Shown: positions 56,298-64,000 of the stretch, piece by piece
How the letters are laid out: the number at the start of each line of letters is the position of its first letter
How positions within the stretch are numbered: position 1 is the stretch's first letter
Origin: Tridacna crocea
Lineage: Eukaryota > Mollusca > Bivalvia > Cardiida > Cardiidae
Length of the DNA: 64,000 bases
NCBI GenBank assembly: GCA_943736015.1
Contig: OX031065.1
Location: 18,304,427 to 18,368,426, forward strand
Direction: 5' to 3'
Position numbers and translations under genes: made by a program
Notes under the pieces: generated by a model
Seen by the model: only the letters and a program-made list of their open reading frames with translations
The model's database searches: none
Told to the model about the DNA's origin: nothing

Positions 56298-56522
56298 TTA
56301 ACCCTTTACTCCATAGATACTCCTTTCTATACATTGCTTATAGGAGCCTTTGGAAAACATTGTGGCAAAAGGTGAAATTGCTCGTCACGAGCAATTTCAC
56401 CTTTTGTTATGATGTTTTCCAAGCTATCAAAAGGTGTCATATACACATAAGAAACGGCTTCATCCTTGCTACTATTTAGGATCAATTAGACCAAAGAAAT
56501 GCCTTATGGGGTAAAGGGTTAA
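56298..56522. mobile_element. TTAA palindromic element, CCCTTTACTCCA subfamily, copy 34
   Basis: TTAA at 56298-56301 and 56519-56522. The ends are CCCTTTACTCCATAGATAC and CTTATGGGGTAAAGGG. The palindrome is GGTGAAATTGCTCGTCACG...CACCTTTTG. The outer arms differ from the main family, but TTTGGAAAACATTGTGG is shared. A second full copy is at 62466-62695 and a fragment at 56946. Confidence 0.9.
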
Positions 56523-56632
56523 ATTACAGCTTTTTTGTAAATTTTCTGTATGTCCAAGGACAATTCTACCCCATGCTTCATTACAGTCAGAGAAAATGAA
56601 TTTCATGGATCAATATTTTTATGCTGACTTAC

Positions 56633-56697
56633 TTGGGATACTGTAGCCTGGCATTCAGGCCCTGCATTTAAGTCATTCCAATAAACAAGGAACACAA
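56633..56697 (-). CDS. Candidate internal exon, family unknown
   Basis: The acceptor is CTTTGCTGTAG preceded by a pyrimidine-rich run, and the donor is the full consensus CAA then GTAAGT. The 65-bp exon would encode a peptide containing VFLVYWNDLNAGPECQ, with entry phase 1 and exit phase 0. The frame stays open further upstream to about 56750, so the acceptor may lie elsewhere. No family recognised. It may belong with the minus-strand exon at 63757-63848, but the phases do not join directly, so an exon would be missing between them. Confidence 0.42.
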
Positions 56698-56945
56698 CTA
56701 CAGCAAAGTCACAGAAATATGTGATGTTACTTGCCCTTCTTGTTATATCACATATTCAGAATATTGAGAACACAGAGTTTTCGCTTTGCAGTTTTACTTG
56801 ATGATTTTGTTTTAATGAAAAGGCTCTATTTAACGGACTGACACCAGTCTCGGGATAATGCGCATTGTGAAGATGTATTATATCCCCTTTTGCCAAAGCA
56901 TGGCCCGAATGTATTTCTAATATGCAAGCTTTCTGTAATGTATTC

Positions 56946-57068
56946 TTAACCCTTTACTCCACAAGGCATTTCTAAGGTGTCTCTAACTGACCCTAAATAA
57001 CAGGAAGGAAGAAGCTCTTTCTTATGTGTACATGTATATGACACCTTTTGATAGCCTGTTTCTGTCAA
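56946..57068 (-). mobile_element. CCCTTTACTCCA subfamily fragment, copy 35
   Basis: TTAA at 56946-56949, then CCCTTTACTCCACAAGGC. The reverse of the right arm of copy 34 follows (CTAACTGACCCTAAATAAC, TATGACACCTTTTGATAGC), and it is then truncated before the palindrome. Confidence 0.75.
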
Positions 57069-57159
57069 AGTGCCAGCGGGGGTATTAAGTCACATTCATT
57101 GACAAAGCATAATTTATCAAATCAGTGATGTAAATTTCATCATGATAAGCATATAAATA

Positions 57160-58868
57160 AACAAGAGGGCCAAGATGGCCCTGGATCGCTCACCTGAATT
57201 TTTGAGATGACCATAGCCTATTTCTTTCTTGAGGTATTGAAACATTGGAACCATATATATAATTTTGCTAAGCAATTTTCAAAAGGTCACCTGTAAAATT
57301 CATTTCGAAATCTGACCATCAGTTTCAAAAAGAAGAATTTTTAAGAATTCTTCATTTCTGTTTAAGAGCAAGTATCCCCCATCCACGAGAGCCATGTTTC
57401 TTGACGGATCAAAATTTACAAACAAGTTTTCAAAAGGGTCGCCCAAGGAACATTTCGGAAATTTTGTTTTAAAATCTGACCAGGGGTTTCAGAGAAAGAG
57501 AATTTTCAAGAATTTCATCATGTCCATATAGTGCAAGTAGCTCCCATTCACAAGAGCAAGGATCACCCAAGGAACATCCCTGTCAAATTATTTTAAAATC
57601 CAACTAGGGGTTTCAGAGAAGAAGAACTTTCAAGAATTTCTTCATTTTCTTATAGTGCAAGTAGCCCCCATTCACCAGAGCCATGTTTCTTGACGGATCA
57701 CAATTTTGTGAACAATTTTTGAAAAGGGTCACCCAAGGATCATCTCTGTGAAATCACTTCAAAATCTGTCCAGCCGTTTCAGAGAAGAAGGATTTTTAAG
57801 AATTTCTTCATTTTCCTATAGAGCAAGTAGCCCCCATTCACCAGAGCCATGTTTCTTGACCAATCAAAATTTCACGAAAACTGTTTGAAAAGGGTCACCC
57901 AAGGAACATCCCTGAGAAATTATTTCAAAATCTGACCATCGGTTTCAGAGAAGAAGAATTTTTAAGAATTTCCTCATTTCCCTATAGTGCAAGTAGCCCC
58001 CATTCACCAGAGCCATTTTTCTTGACCAATCAAAATTTCACGAAAACTGTTTGAAAAGGGTCACCCAAGGAACATCCCTGAGAAATTATTTCAAAATCTG
58101 ACCAGCGGTTTCAGAGAAGAAGATTTTGAAGAATTCCTTCATTTCTGTATAGTACAAGTAGCCCCCATTCACCAGAGCCACATTTTTTGATGGATCAAAA
58201 TTTCGCAAACAGTTTTTGAAAAGGGTCACCCAAGGAACATCTCTGTGAAATTATTTCAAAATCTGTCCAGCCATTTCAGAGAAGAAGAATTTTTAAGAAT
58301 TTCTTCATTTTTGTATAGTGCAAGAAGCCCCCATTCACCAGAGCCACATTTTTTGACGGATCAAAATTTCACGAACAGTTTTTGAAAAGGGTCACCCAAG
58401 GAACATATCTGTGAAATTATTTCAAAATCCGACCAGCGGTTTCAGAGGAGAAGATTTTTAAAGAATTCCTTCATTTCTGTATAGTGCAAGAAGCCCCCAT
58501 TCACCAGAGCCACATTTTTTGACGAATCAAAATTTCACGAACAATTTTTGAAAAGGGTCACCCAAGGAACATATCTGTGAAATTATTTCAAAATCCGACC
58601 AGCGGTTTCAGAGGAGAAGATTTTTAAAGAATTTGCTAAAAAATTCCATTTCGTTGCCATGGCAACCAGAGTTTTTGATGGAATCAAATTCTGTGAACAA
58701 TTTTTAAAGAGGACCTCCCAAGGAACATTCCTGCCAAGTTTGGTCCAAATCCGCTTAGCGGTTTAGGAGGAGTTGATGTTTAAAGAATTGTTGACGACGC
58801 ACGACGGACGACGGACACCGGGTGATCCTAAAAGCTCCCCTTGAGCACGTTGTGCTCAGGTGAGCTAA
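57160..58868 (+). mobile_element. Large repeat element with internal 165-bp tandem units
   Basis: The head is AACAAGAGGGCCAAGATGG with CGCTCACCTGA. The tail is GCACGACGGACGACGGACA, GCTCCCCTTGAGCACGTTG and CTCAGGTGAGCTAAA. The ends are complementary (CTCACCTGA / TCAGGTGAG). Inside are eight units beginning CCCCCATTCACCAGAGCC, at about 57378, 57543, 57667, 57833, 57998, 58162, 58328 and 58493. The period is ~165 bp, with one shortened unit of 124. No open frame for a transposase. It shares its head with the element at 45757 and its tail with the intronic fragment at 5283. Confidence 0.88.
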
Positions 58869-59069
58869 AAAGTTATGAAACTTTTCCAGACACTTATTGA
58901 ACACCCCTCCTATTGTATCTCATCATTCAGTTGATTGTAATTTGAAACAGAATTTAAGATTTCATTACTATGTGATGAGTTCTTTAGTATTCTGCGTTAC
59001 AAAGATACAAAAAAATCAAGAGTGCTGTACATGTAATTGTGATATGGGCCCATCTTGTAAAAGCATTTT

Positions 59070-59398
59070 GACTCTTTACCACACAGCAAAATTTTAGACT
59101 TATCCAAATTGAAAGCATTTGCAGACGACAGTTTCATAGTGGCTCAAATGATGCAATTTTTTTTTTTATAAGGTAGAGAACCTTGTGAGAAAAGGAGAAA
59201 ATGCTGGTTACCAGCATTCTCAATGAAAATTTCAATGTGACTTAAATGGCACATTTTTTCTTGGCGTGGGGGGTTATACAACATGGTGGGAAAAGGAGAA
59301 AATACTGGTTACCAGCATTTTCACCTTTTCCCGCAATGTTTTCGTAACACTATTTTCAAAGGGTGGTTTAAAGTAAGCATTGTGTGGTAAACGGTTAA
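59070..59398 (-). mobile_element. TTAA palindromic MITE, copy 36, composite with two centres
   Basis: Reversed copy, right TTAA 59395-59398. It contains two successive palindrome halves: GGAGAAAATGCTGGTTACC near 59195, then again GGAGAAAATACTGGTTACC near 59295. The region CAATGTGACTTAAATGGC between them repeats arm sequence. It was made by internal duplication or nested insertion. Confidence 0.8.
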
Positions 59399-59525
59399 TG
59401 CATTGTCAATAGAAAAAGCTGCACATACATTTTCTTTATCTTCTTGTATTCACCATTACACTTGTTTTTTTTACAATGATGGCTTCAAAGTTACCTTCAG
59501 TCTATTTGCTTAACCAAGGCGTCTT

Positions 59526-59696
59526 TTAACTCTTTATCAGAAAATCCTGACTTTTGACGACCCAGAGAAAGAAGCCTTTTGAAAACATTGTGGTAAAAGG
59601 AGAAAATGCTAGTTACCAGCATTTTCACCTTTTCCCATAATCTTTTCAAAAGCCCTCAAGGTCGTGAAAAGTCGGGATTGTGTGGTAAAGAGTTAA
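59526..59696. mobile_element. Fully symmetric snap-back copy 37
   Basis: TTAA at 59526-59529 and 59693-59696. Both ends are the same arm: the left reads CTTTATCAG...ATCCTGACTTTTGACGACC and the right reads GGTCGTGAAAAGTCGGGATT then GTGTGGTAAAGAG. The element is therefore one ~171-bp hairpin, without the usual second arm. Confidence 0.88.
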
Positions 59697-59882
59697 TTGT
59701 CATCTGCAAGTGCTTTCAAATTTAATGACTTCAAATTTTTGTCATAACTAGCATTTTCTCCTTTCCTTGGGGATTTTTATACACTTTTAGAGCAAAATTT
59801 CAACATTACAACCACATTTTGTATTCTGCAAATACTTCCACTTTGGAGAACTCCAATTTTTTGTTGTTTAGTAAATAGTTAA
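59697..59882 (+). mobile_element. TTAA MITE right-half fragment, copy 38
   Basis: It contains TAGCATTTTCTCC and AGCAAAATTTCAACATTAC, and ends GTTTAGTAAATAGTTAA, sharing TTAA 59879-59882 with copy 39. The left part is missing or replaced by copy 37. Confidence 0.65.
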
Positions 59883-60156
59883 CCTATTACCAAACAATCT
59901 TGACTTTTAACAACCCTGGTGAAGAAAGGTTTTGAAAACCTCACGGGAAAAGGAGTAAATGCTGATAACCAGCATTTTCTACTTTTCAAACGAGGTTTTC
60001 TTTTGTTTTTCCCATAAGGTTTTCTTTTCCTTTTCCCACAAAGGTTTTCTTTCCTATCATAGACAAATTTCATTATTTCAGTCACATTTAATTTGCCTTC
60101 TGCAAAAGCTTTCAGTTTGGACAAGTCTAAAATTTTGTTGTTTGGTAAAGAGTAAA
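59879..60156 (+). mobile_element. TTAA palindromic MITE, copy 39, with arm triplication
   Basis: Forward copy, left TTAA 59879-59882, right end GGTAAAGAGTAAAG. After the palindrome the segment AGGTTTTCTTTT...TTCCCA is present three times (about 59993-60052), lengthening it to ~278 bp. Confidence 0.82.
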
Positions 60157-60237
60157 GCAAGTGCCTAGGAGGACAGGTTCTTCCATAGTGCAGGCATCTT
60201 TCAAGATACCAGTACATAACTGAGAACATCGCCTGTT

Positions 60238-60378
60238 TAATCTTTCACCAGACAATCCCAAGTTTTGACAAACCTGAGACAGATGGCTTTACAAAACAAC
60301 AATGGAAAAAGATAAAATGCTGATAACCACCTCCTTCAGGGTTGATTAAAGTCAAGATTGGTGTTGTAAAGCATTATC
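60238..60378. mobile_element. Symmetric snap-back copy 40
   Basis: TTAA at 60238-60241. The left arm TCTTTCACCAGACAATCCC with AGTTTTGACAAACCTGAG is mirrored on the right by CTCCTTCAGGGTTGATT, AAAGTCAAGATTGG and TTGTAAAGCATTA. It is a smaller and older version of copy 37. Confidence 0.7.
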
Positions 60379-60592
60379 TTAATACAAGGTAGCAAAATTT
60401 CAGACTAGATAAAATTGTAAATACTTGCAAACAGTAGGTCTCAAATGAAGGGATTAGGCTTTAAAAGGTTTAAAAATATTGCATAAAAAGAAAAAAATGC
60501 TGGCTTTCAGTATTTTCTCCACTTTGAAAGTTTATTTCAAAATCCGTCCTCAGGGGCATTTACACATGGGGTTGTTTGGGAATGGTTTATTG
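60379..60592 (-). mobile_element. TTAA palindromic MITE, copy 41 (decayed)
   Basis: Reversed copy: AGCAAAATTTCAGACTAG at the left and GGTTGTTTGGGAATGG at the right. The palindrome (AAAATGCTGGCTTTCAGTATTTTC, abbreviated here) is weak. Confidence 0.65.
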
Positions 60593-60711
60593 TTCCAAAT
60601 AGAAGGACAGGGCCAAAATAAAGCACTTTTAACAATTTTCTGATTTGAAAATTGCCACAGAAGAAAAGAAGTCAAAAGTTAGAAAAAAGACATTTAGAAT
60701 CCCCAACTTAT

Positions 60712-60936
60712 TTAACCCTTTACTACACAATCCCGACTTTTAAAGACCCTGAAAAAGAAGCCTCTTGAAAACACTGGGAAAAGGAAGAAATGCTGGTAAC
60801 CACCATTTTCTCCTTTTCCTACAATGTTCTCTACCCCATCAAACAAAAATCACATAATCAAGCCACATTGAAATTGTCAGCTGAGAATTCTTTCAATTTG
60901 GATATGTCTAAAATTTTGTCATGTGGTAAAGGATAA
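60712..60936 (+). mobile_element. TTAA palindromic MITE, copy 42
   Basis: Forward copy, TTAA 60712-60715, right end GTGGTAAAGGATAAA. The palindrome has several mismatches (CACTGGGAAAAGGAAG). Confidence 0.82.
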
Positions 60937-61128
60937 ATACATTGGCGAGTATAAAAAATAAATAATTCCCTGCAATATAAACAAATGGATAACCCTCAAA
61001 TCACTCTAATCAAATAACTAACTAAATCCCATCTGGTATAATTAGAGTGGACTTTTGACCCACTATGTGAATTTACTGTACACTAGCAATGCTATTACTG
61101 GTATAGTTATGCCATAATAATTTTGCAT
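60937..61128. other. Spacer, nothing recognised
   Basis: AT-rich spacer between two family copies. No exon or repeat seen. Confidence 0.5.
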
Positions 61129-61353
61129 CTAACTCTTGACCAGACATTAAAATATTAGACTTGTCAAGGTTGAAGGAATTTGCAGATAACAAATGCGTCC
61201 TCAATAATGCAATTTGTCTAAGAAAGGGTAAATAACAATTTGGGGAAGAGAGAAAATGTAGATTACAAGTATTCTATCCTTTTTCTCAAAATGTTTTCAA
61301 AAGCCTTCTTTTTCAGGGTTGTTAAAACACTGTATTTTTTCGTTATGGATTAA
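61129..61353 (-). mobile_element. TTAA palindromic MITE, copy 43 (decayed)
   Basis: Reversed copy, right TTAA 61350-61353. The centre AATGTAGATTACAAGTATT no longer pairs well. Confidence 0.75.
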
Positions 61354-61394
61354 GCCTCACCACTAGAAGAACTGCACTGTTTGTCCTCTACCCC

Positions 61395-61623
61395 TTAACC
61401 CTTTACCAGACAACAAAATTTTAGGATTGTCCAAATGGAGAGCATTTGCAGATGACAAAATAAAAGTAACTGAATATTTGAAACTTGTTTTGTGAAGAGT
61501 AGAAAACATTGTGGGAAAAGGACAAAATGCTGGTTACCAGCATTTTCTCCTTTTCCCACAATGTTTTCTATAGGCTTCTTTTTCAGGGTCATCAAAAGTC
61601 GTCATTGTGTGGGAAAGGGCTAA
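61395..61623 (-). mobile_element. TTAA palindromic MITE, copy 44
   Basis: Reversed 229-bp copy, TTAA 61395-61398, right end GGGAAAGGGCTAA (one base from TTAA). The palindrome is intact apart from one change (GGACAAAATG). Confidence 0.9.
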
Positions 61624-61772
61624 ATTTATCAACTTTTTATCAAATTTATATTATGTCCCCTACACTTATACAAGCATTGTGAATAAAATCCAACATGCCA
61701 CCACATTTTCTTGAGTTTCTTTACACGCTAATTTTATCTTACTATATTCACTATCTCTTTTTTCATATTCTT

Positions 61773-62000
61773 TTAACCTTTTATCACACAATCCATAGTT
61801 TTAATCATCCTAGGAGAGTGGTCTTCTAAAAACATTGTGGGAAAAGGAGAAAATGAAGCTAACCAGCATTTTCTCCTTTTCAAACAATGTTTTCTACCTA
61901 TTCTTGGATAAATAAGATCATTTGAAAATGATCTGAATTGTAGTCAAAAAATTCCTTCCCTATGGACAATTTTAACATTTCACCCTCCAAAGGGTTTACT
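61773..62000 (+). mobile_element. TTAA palindromic MITE, copy 45
   Basis: Forward copy, TTAA 61773-61776, palindrome AATGAAGCTAACCAGCATT. The right arm is heavily diverged, ending near CCTCCAAAGGGTTT. Confidence 0.7.
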
Positions 62001-62185
62001 CGTAATTTCCTGAAACAAATTTGCAATGGATGACTTTGAAAATATTCCTGTATATTGGGGACAATCAACATGTTCTAAGGCTTAGAACATGAATTAAACT
62101 GGTAGTTTTGTGCCAAAAGGAAAAAAAAATCAGCCACTGAAAAAACATCTCTAATTGCCACATCGTTTTCAAGTGCTGGATGCAA

Positions 62186-62306
62186 CTATTGATCAGTAGG
62201 CAGTGTATGTGTAATGACTCTGTTTGAAAGTTTAACTGTTGGGAGACCAAAACTTTGTCTTCCATTTTCACCAAACATCACACCGAAGAAAGCTGGTAGC
62301 GACAAC
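62186..62306 (-). CDS. Candidate terminal exon, family unknown
   Basis: The minus-strand frame is open from about 62362 to a TAG at 62186-62188. It encodes a peptide with RLSLPAFFGVMFGENGRQ and then SFGLPTVKLSNRVITH. Its composition is far more protein-like than the repeat frames. The only AG that gives an entry matching the phase-2 exit of the exon at 63757-63848 is GATGGGAAG (start 62306), which lacks a good pyrimidine tract. It could be the last exon of that gene, or a decayed exon. No family recognised. Confidence 0.35.
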
Positions 62307-62465
62307 CTTCCCATCACAATATGATCACAGATTGTAGATTTGATATGGATTGGTTGTATACATCACAGTTTTAATCTTTTGATGTCTTCTGACCGGAAAT
62401 CAATTCTGTGAAATACAAATTGCATTTCTGGTATTTTCATTTTCCTTCTTCATTCAGAAATAAGT

Positions 62466-62695
62466 TTAACCCTTTACTCCACAGATACTCATTTCTACCC
62501 ATTACTTGTAGGATCCTTTGGAAAACATTTTGGCAAAAGGTGAAATTGCTCGTAACGAGCAATTTCACCTTTTGTCACAATGTTTTCTATGCTATCAAAA
62601 GGTGTCATATACTCATAAGAAACAGCTTCATCCATGCTGTTATTTAGGGTCAATTAGAGATACCATAGAAAATGCCTTATGGGGTAAAGGGTTAA
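62466..62695. mobile_element. TTAA palindromic element, CCCTTTACTCCA subfamily, copy 46
   Basis: TTAA at 62466-62469 and 62692-62695. It is close to copy 34 over its whole length: AAATTGCTCGTAACGAGC centre, CTATCAAAAGGTGTCATATA, and GCCTTATGGGGTAAAGGG at the end. Confidence 0.92.
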
Positions 62696-63367
62696 GAATA
62701 CAGTCTATCAGATTTCTAATCATGGAAATCATTTTTTTTTTCTTCAGAATTAAAGATTAAATTGCCCATCTACATGTATGTCACCAAGCTGATTGGCTAT
62801 ATCCTCATGTAAATCAATCTTGACATACTGTCTTGTAAAGCAACAAAAATTGTTTTTGGGAAACCTTTGGTTTACAGAGGCTACATATTATTTCAAAGTT
62901 CATGTACAGTAAATAGGTTTGTATTTCTTGTTGAAAGAAGTTTCATGCTGTGACAGTATTTCAGCAATTTCATGGCTACCATGTCTAATCTATTATAAAC
63001 ATATTCAAATCTGCCAACCAACTTTTAAGACACTGCAATAACATTAACAAACTGTGGCAACATTCTTAAATCCTGATTTAACATGTTTCAGACTCACTTG
63101 AGCACATAAAAGACCTGACTCTGTTGACAAACTTCAGTCCATTATTTCACCAGGTTGAATTTGGAATGTGGTGTCTGTGCAGGATTTGAACATTCTAAGT
63201 TTATTAATGTTAGTGAAATACAGCTGTATGTCTAAAATACCTCTCTGTTAGCAGATTTGAATATGAGACTCACATTTTCAGTGAATGTGGGCCCAAGATT
63301 TCAACAAAAATCATCAAAAATAACTTGATGGTTACCTGCCCTGTTGCATAGGTTCCTGTTTCGATAC
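62696..63367. other. No gene seen
   Basis: Moderately AT-rich. It would be intron if the exons at 63757 and 62186 belong together. No exon or repeat recognised. Confidence 0.5.
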
Positions 63368-63595
63368 TTAACCCATTACCACACAATCCCTTCTTTTGAC
63401 GAACCTGAGAAAGAAGCCTTTTGGAAACATTGTGGGAAAAGAAGAAAATGCTGGTAACCAGCATTTTCTCCTTTTCCCACAATGTTTTTTTACCTTCACA
63501 AAATAAATTCAAAAGTTCAGTCACTCTTATTTTGTTGCCTGCAATTGCTTTTGATATGGACAAGCCTAAAATGTTGTCATTTGGTAATGAGTTAA
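63368..63595 (+). mobile_element. TTAA palindromic MITE, copy 47
   Basis: Forward copy, TTAA 63368-63371 and 63592-63595. The palindrome has GAAG on the left against CTCC on the right. The arm carries TTTTGACGAACCTGAGAAAG. Confidence 0.9.
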
Positions 63596-63756
63596 CAACT
63601 AGTCCAGATATGAAGCAAATATTTTCAGTTATTACCAAAGATATTTCAAAATGTCAAAGTTTTAGTAGGAGAACAATGAAGCAGATGATGATGCTAGGGC
63701 TACTATAATACCTCAACATTTTCTTCATAAAAGCCAAGCTAAAATTATACATGTAC

Positions 63757-63848
63757 CTTAATGCTAAAACTTGTCGGACTTCAGTTGGAGTTAGCCTCCA
63801 GGTCAGTGGTCCAGAGTTTGGTCCCCAGTAGTCTAGAATTTCATCAAC
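63757..63848 (-). CDS. Candidate internal exon, family unknown
   Basis: A strong acceptor (CTATTTTTTTTTTCTGAAG) and donor (GCATTAAG then GTACAT) bound 92 bp encoding [19 protein letters not shown] and then [12 protein letters not shown]. It enters in phase 0 and leaves in phase 2. The peptide (two tryptophans, a GPNSGP turn, an amphipathic EVRQVLAL helix) looks genuinely coding. I do not recognise the family. The rest of the gene probably lies beyond the window to the right, with downstream exons to the left. Confidence 0.62.
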
Positions 63849-63896
63849 CTTCAGAAAAAAAAAATAGAGAAAAGAAATAACTGTCAACATGGATGA

Positions 63897-64000
63897 CTTA
63901 TCCCTTTACCAGACGACAAAATTTTAGACTCCTCTGCATTTAACTGTTAACCAGACAACAAAATTTTAGCCTTGTCCAAATTGAAAACATTTGCAGACCA
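63897..64000 (-). mobile_element. TTAA MITE copy 48, tandem starts, cut by the window end
   Basis: The arm CCCTTTACCAGACGACAAAA, then TTTTAGACTCCTC, is interrupted at about 63940 by TTTAACTGTTAACCAGAC. That restarts the same arm (CAACAAAATTTTAGCC, TTGTCCAAATTGAAAAC) and runs off the window. It represents a nested or tandem pair. Confidence 0.75.

Noticed and set aside
1373-63638. Many 60-110 codon frames containing GKGENAG(N/Y)QHFL on both strands
   Set aside because: They all come from the palindromic centre of the TTAA elements, which reads through in several frames. No initiation context, splice logic or domain.

Overview
This is eukaryotic nuclear DNA, AT-rich and very repeat-rich. Spliced genes, a tRNA-derived SINE, dense MITEs and long satellites all fit an animal. 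Several repeats (a head reading AACAAGAGGGCCATGATGG, foldbacks containing GCGTAAAGTG, foldbacks around AGTCTGATCTTGATC) are ones I associate from memory with marine molluscs, especially bivalves. I therefore infer a bivalve, but I could not search a database.

Layout. 1-12.2 kb: one minus-strand, multi-exon gene among MITEs, foldbacks and a SINE. Its exons are at 11964-12147 (candidate), 9221-9469 (CUB-like), 5817-6212 (LDL-receptor class A domain plus membrane helix) and 4505-4981 (cytoplasmic tail with a PPxY motif). The splice phases are compatible throughout. 12.8-15.7 kb: degenerate tandem repeats containing a nearly identical 984-bp duplication. 16.6-22.5 kb: a satellite of ~123-bp half units (~246-bp dimers). 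22.7-39.7 kb: a second satellite of ~84 monomers of ~196 bp, organised over much of its length as 587-bp trimers, with one 621-bp element inserted. 39.8-41.9 kb: a third array with a ~557-bp period. 42-64 kb: a MITE-dense region holding one intact intronless gene (53823-54983, minus, ankyrin/SOCS-box protein, ASB17-like), isolated candidate exons near 56.6, 62.2 and 63.8 kb, and two large elements that share head and tail sequences.

The dominant signal is one family of non-autonomous DNA elements. About 48 full or partial copies occur, most 210-230 bp long. They are bounded by TTAA, start with CCC, and are centred on a ~66-bp nearly perfect palindrome. TTAA plus CCC ends point to the piggyBac superfamily. 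The window shows an empty target site in a neighbouring satellite unit, paired substitutions in both palindrome arms, interchangeable palindrome centres, fully symmetric snap-back derivatives and repeated one-arm deletions. The 17-kb satellite offers many TTAA targets but contains no copy.

No transposase, reverse transcriptase, rRNA, CRISPR array or prokaryotic operon was seen. Most short open frames here are repeat sequence read in frame. Exon boundaries were chosen by eye from splice consensus and phase.
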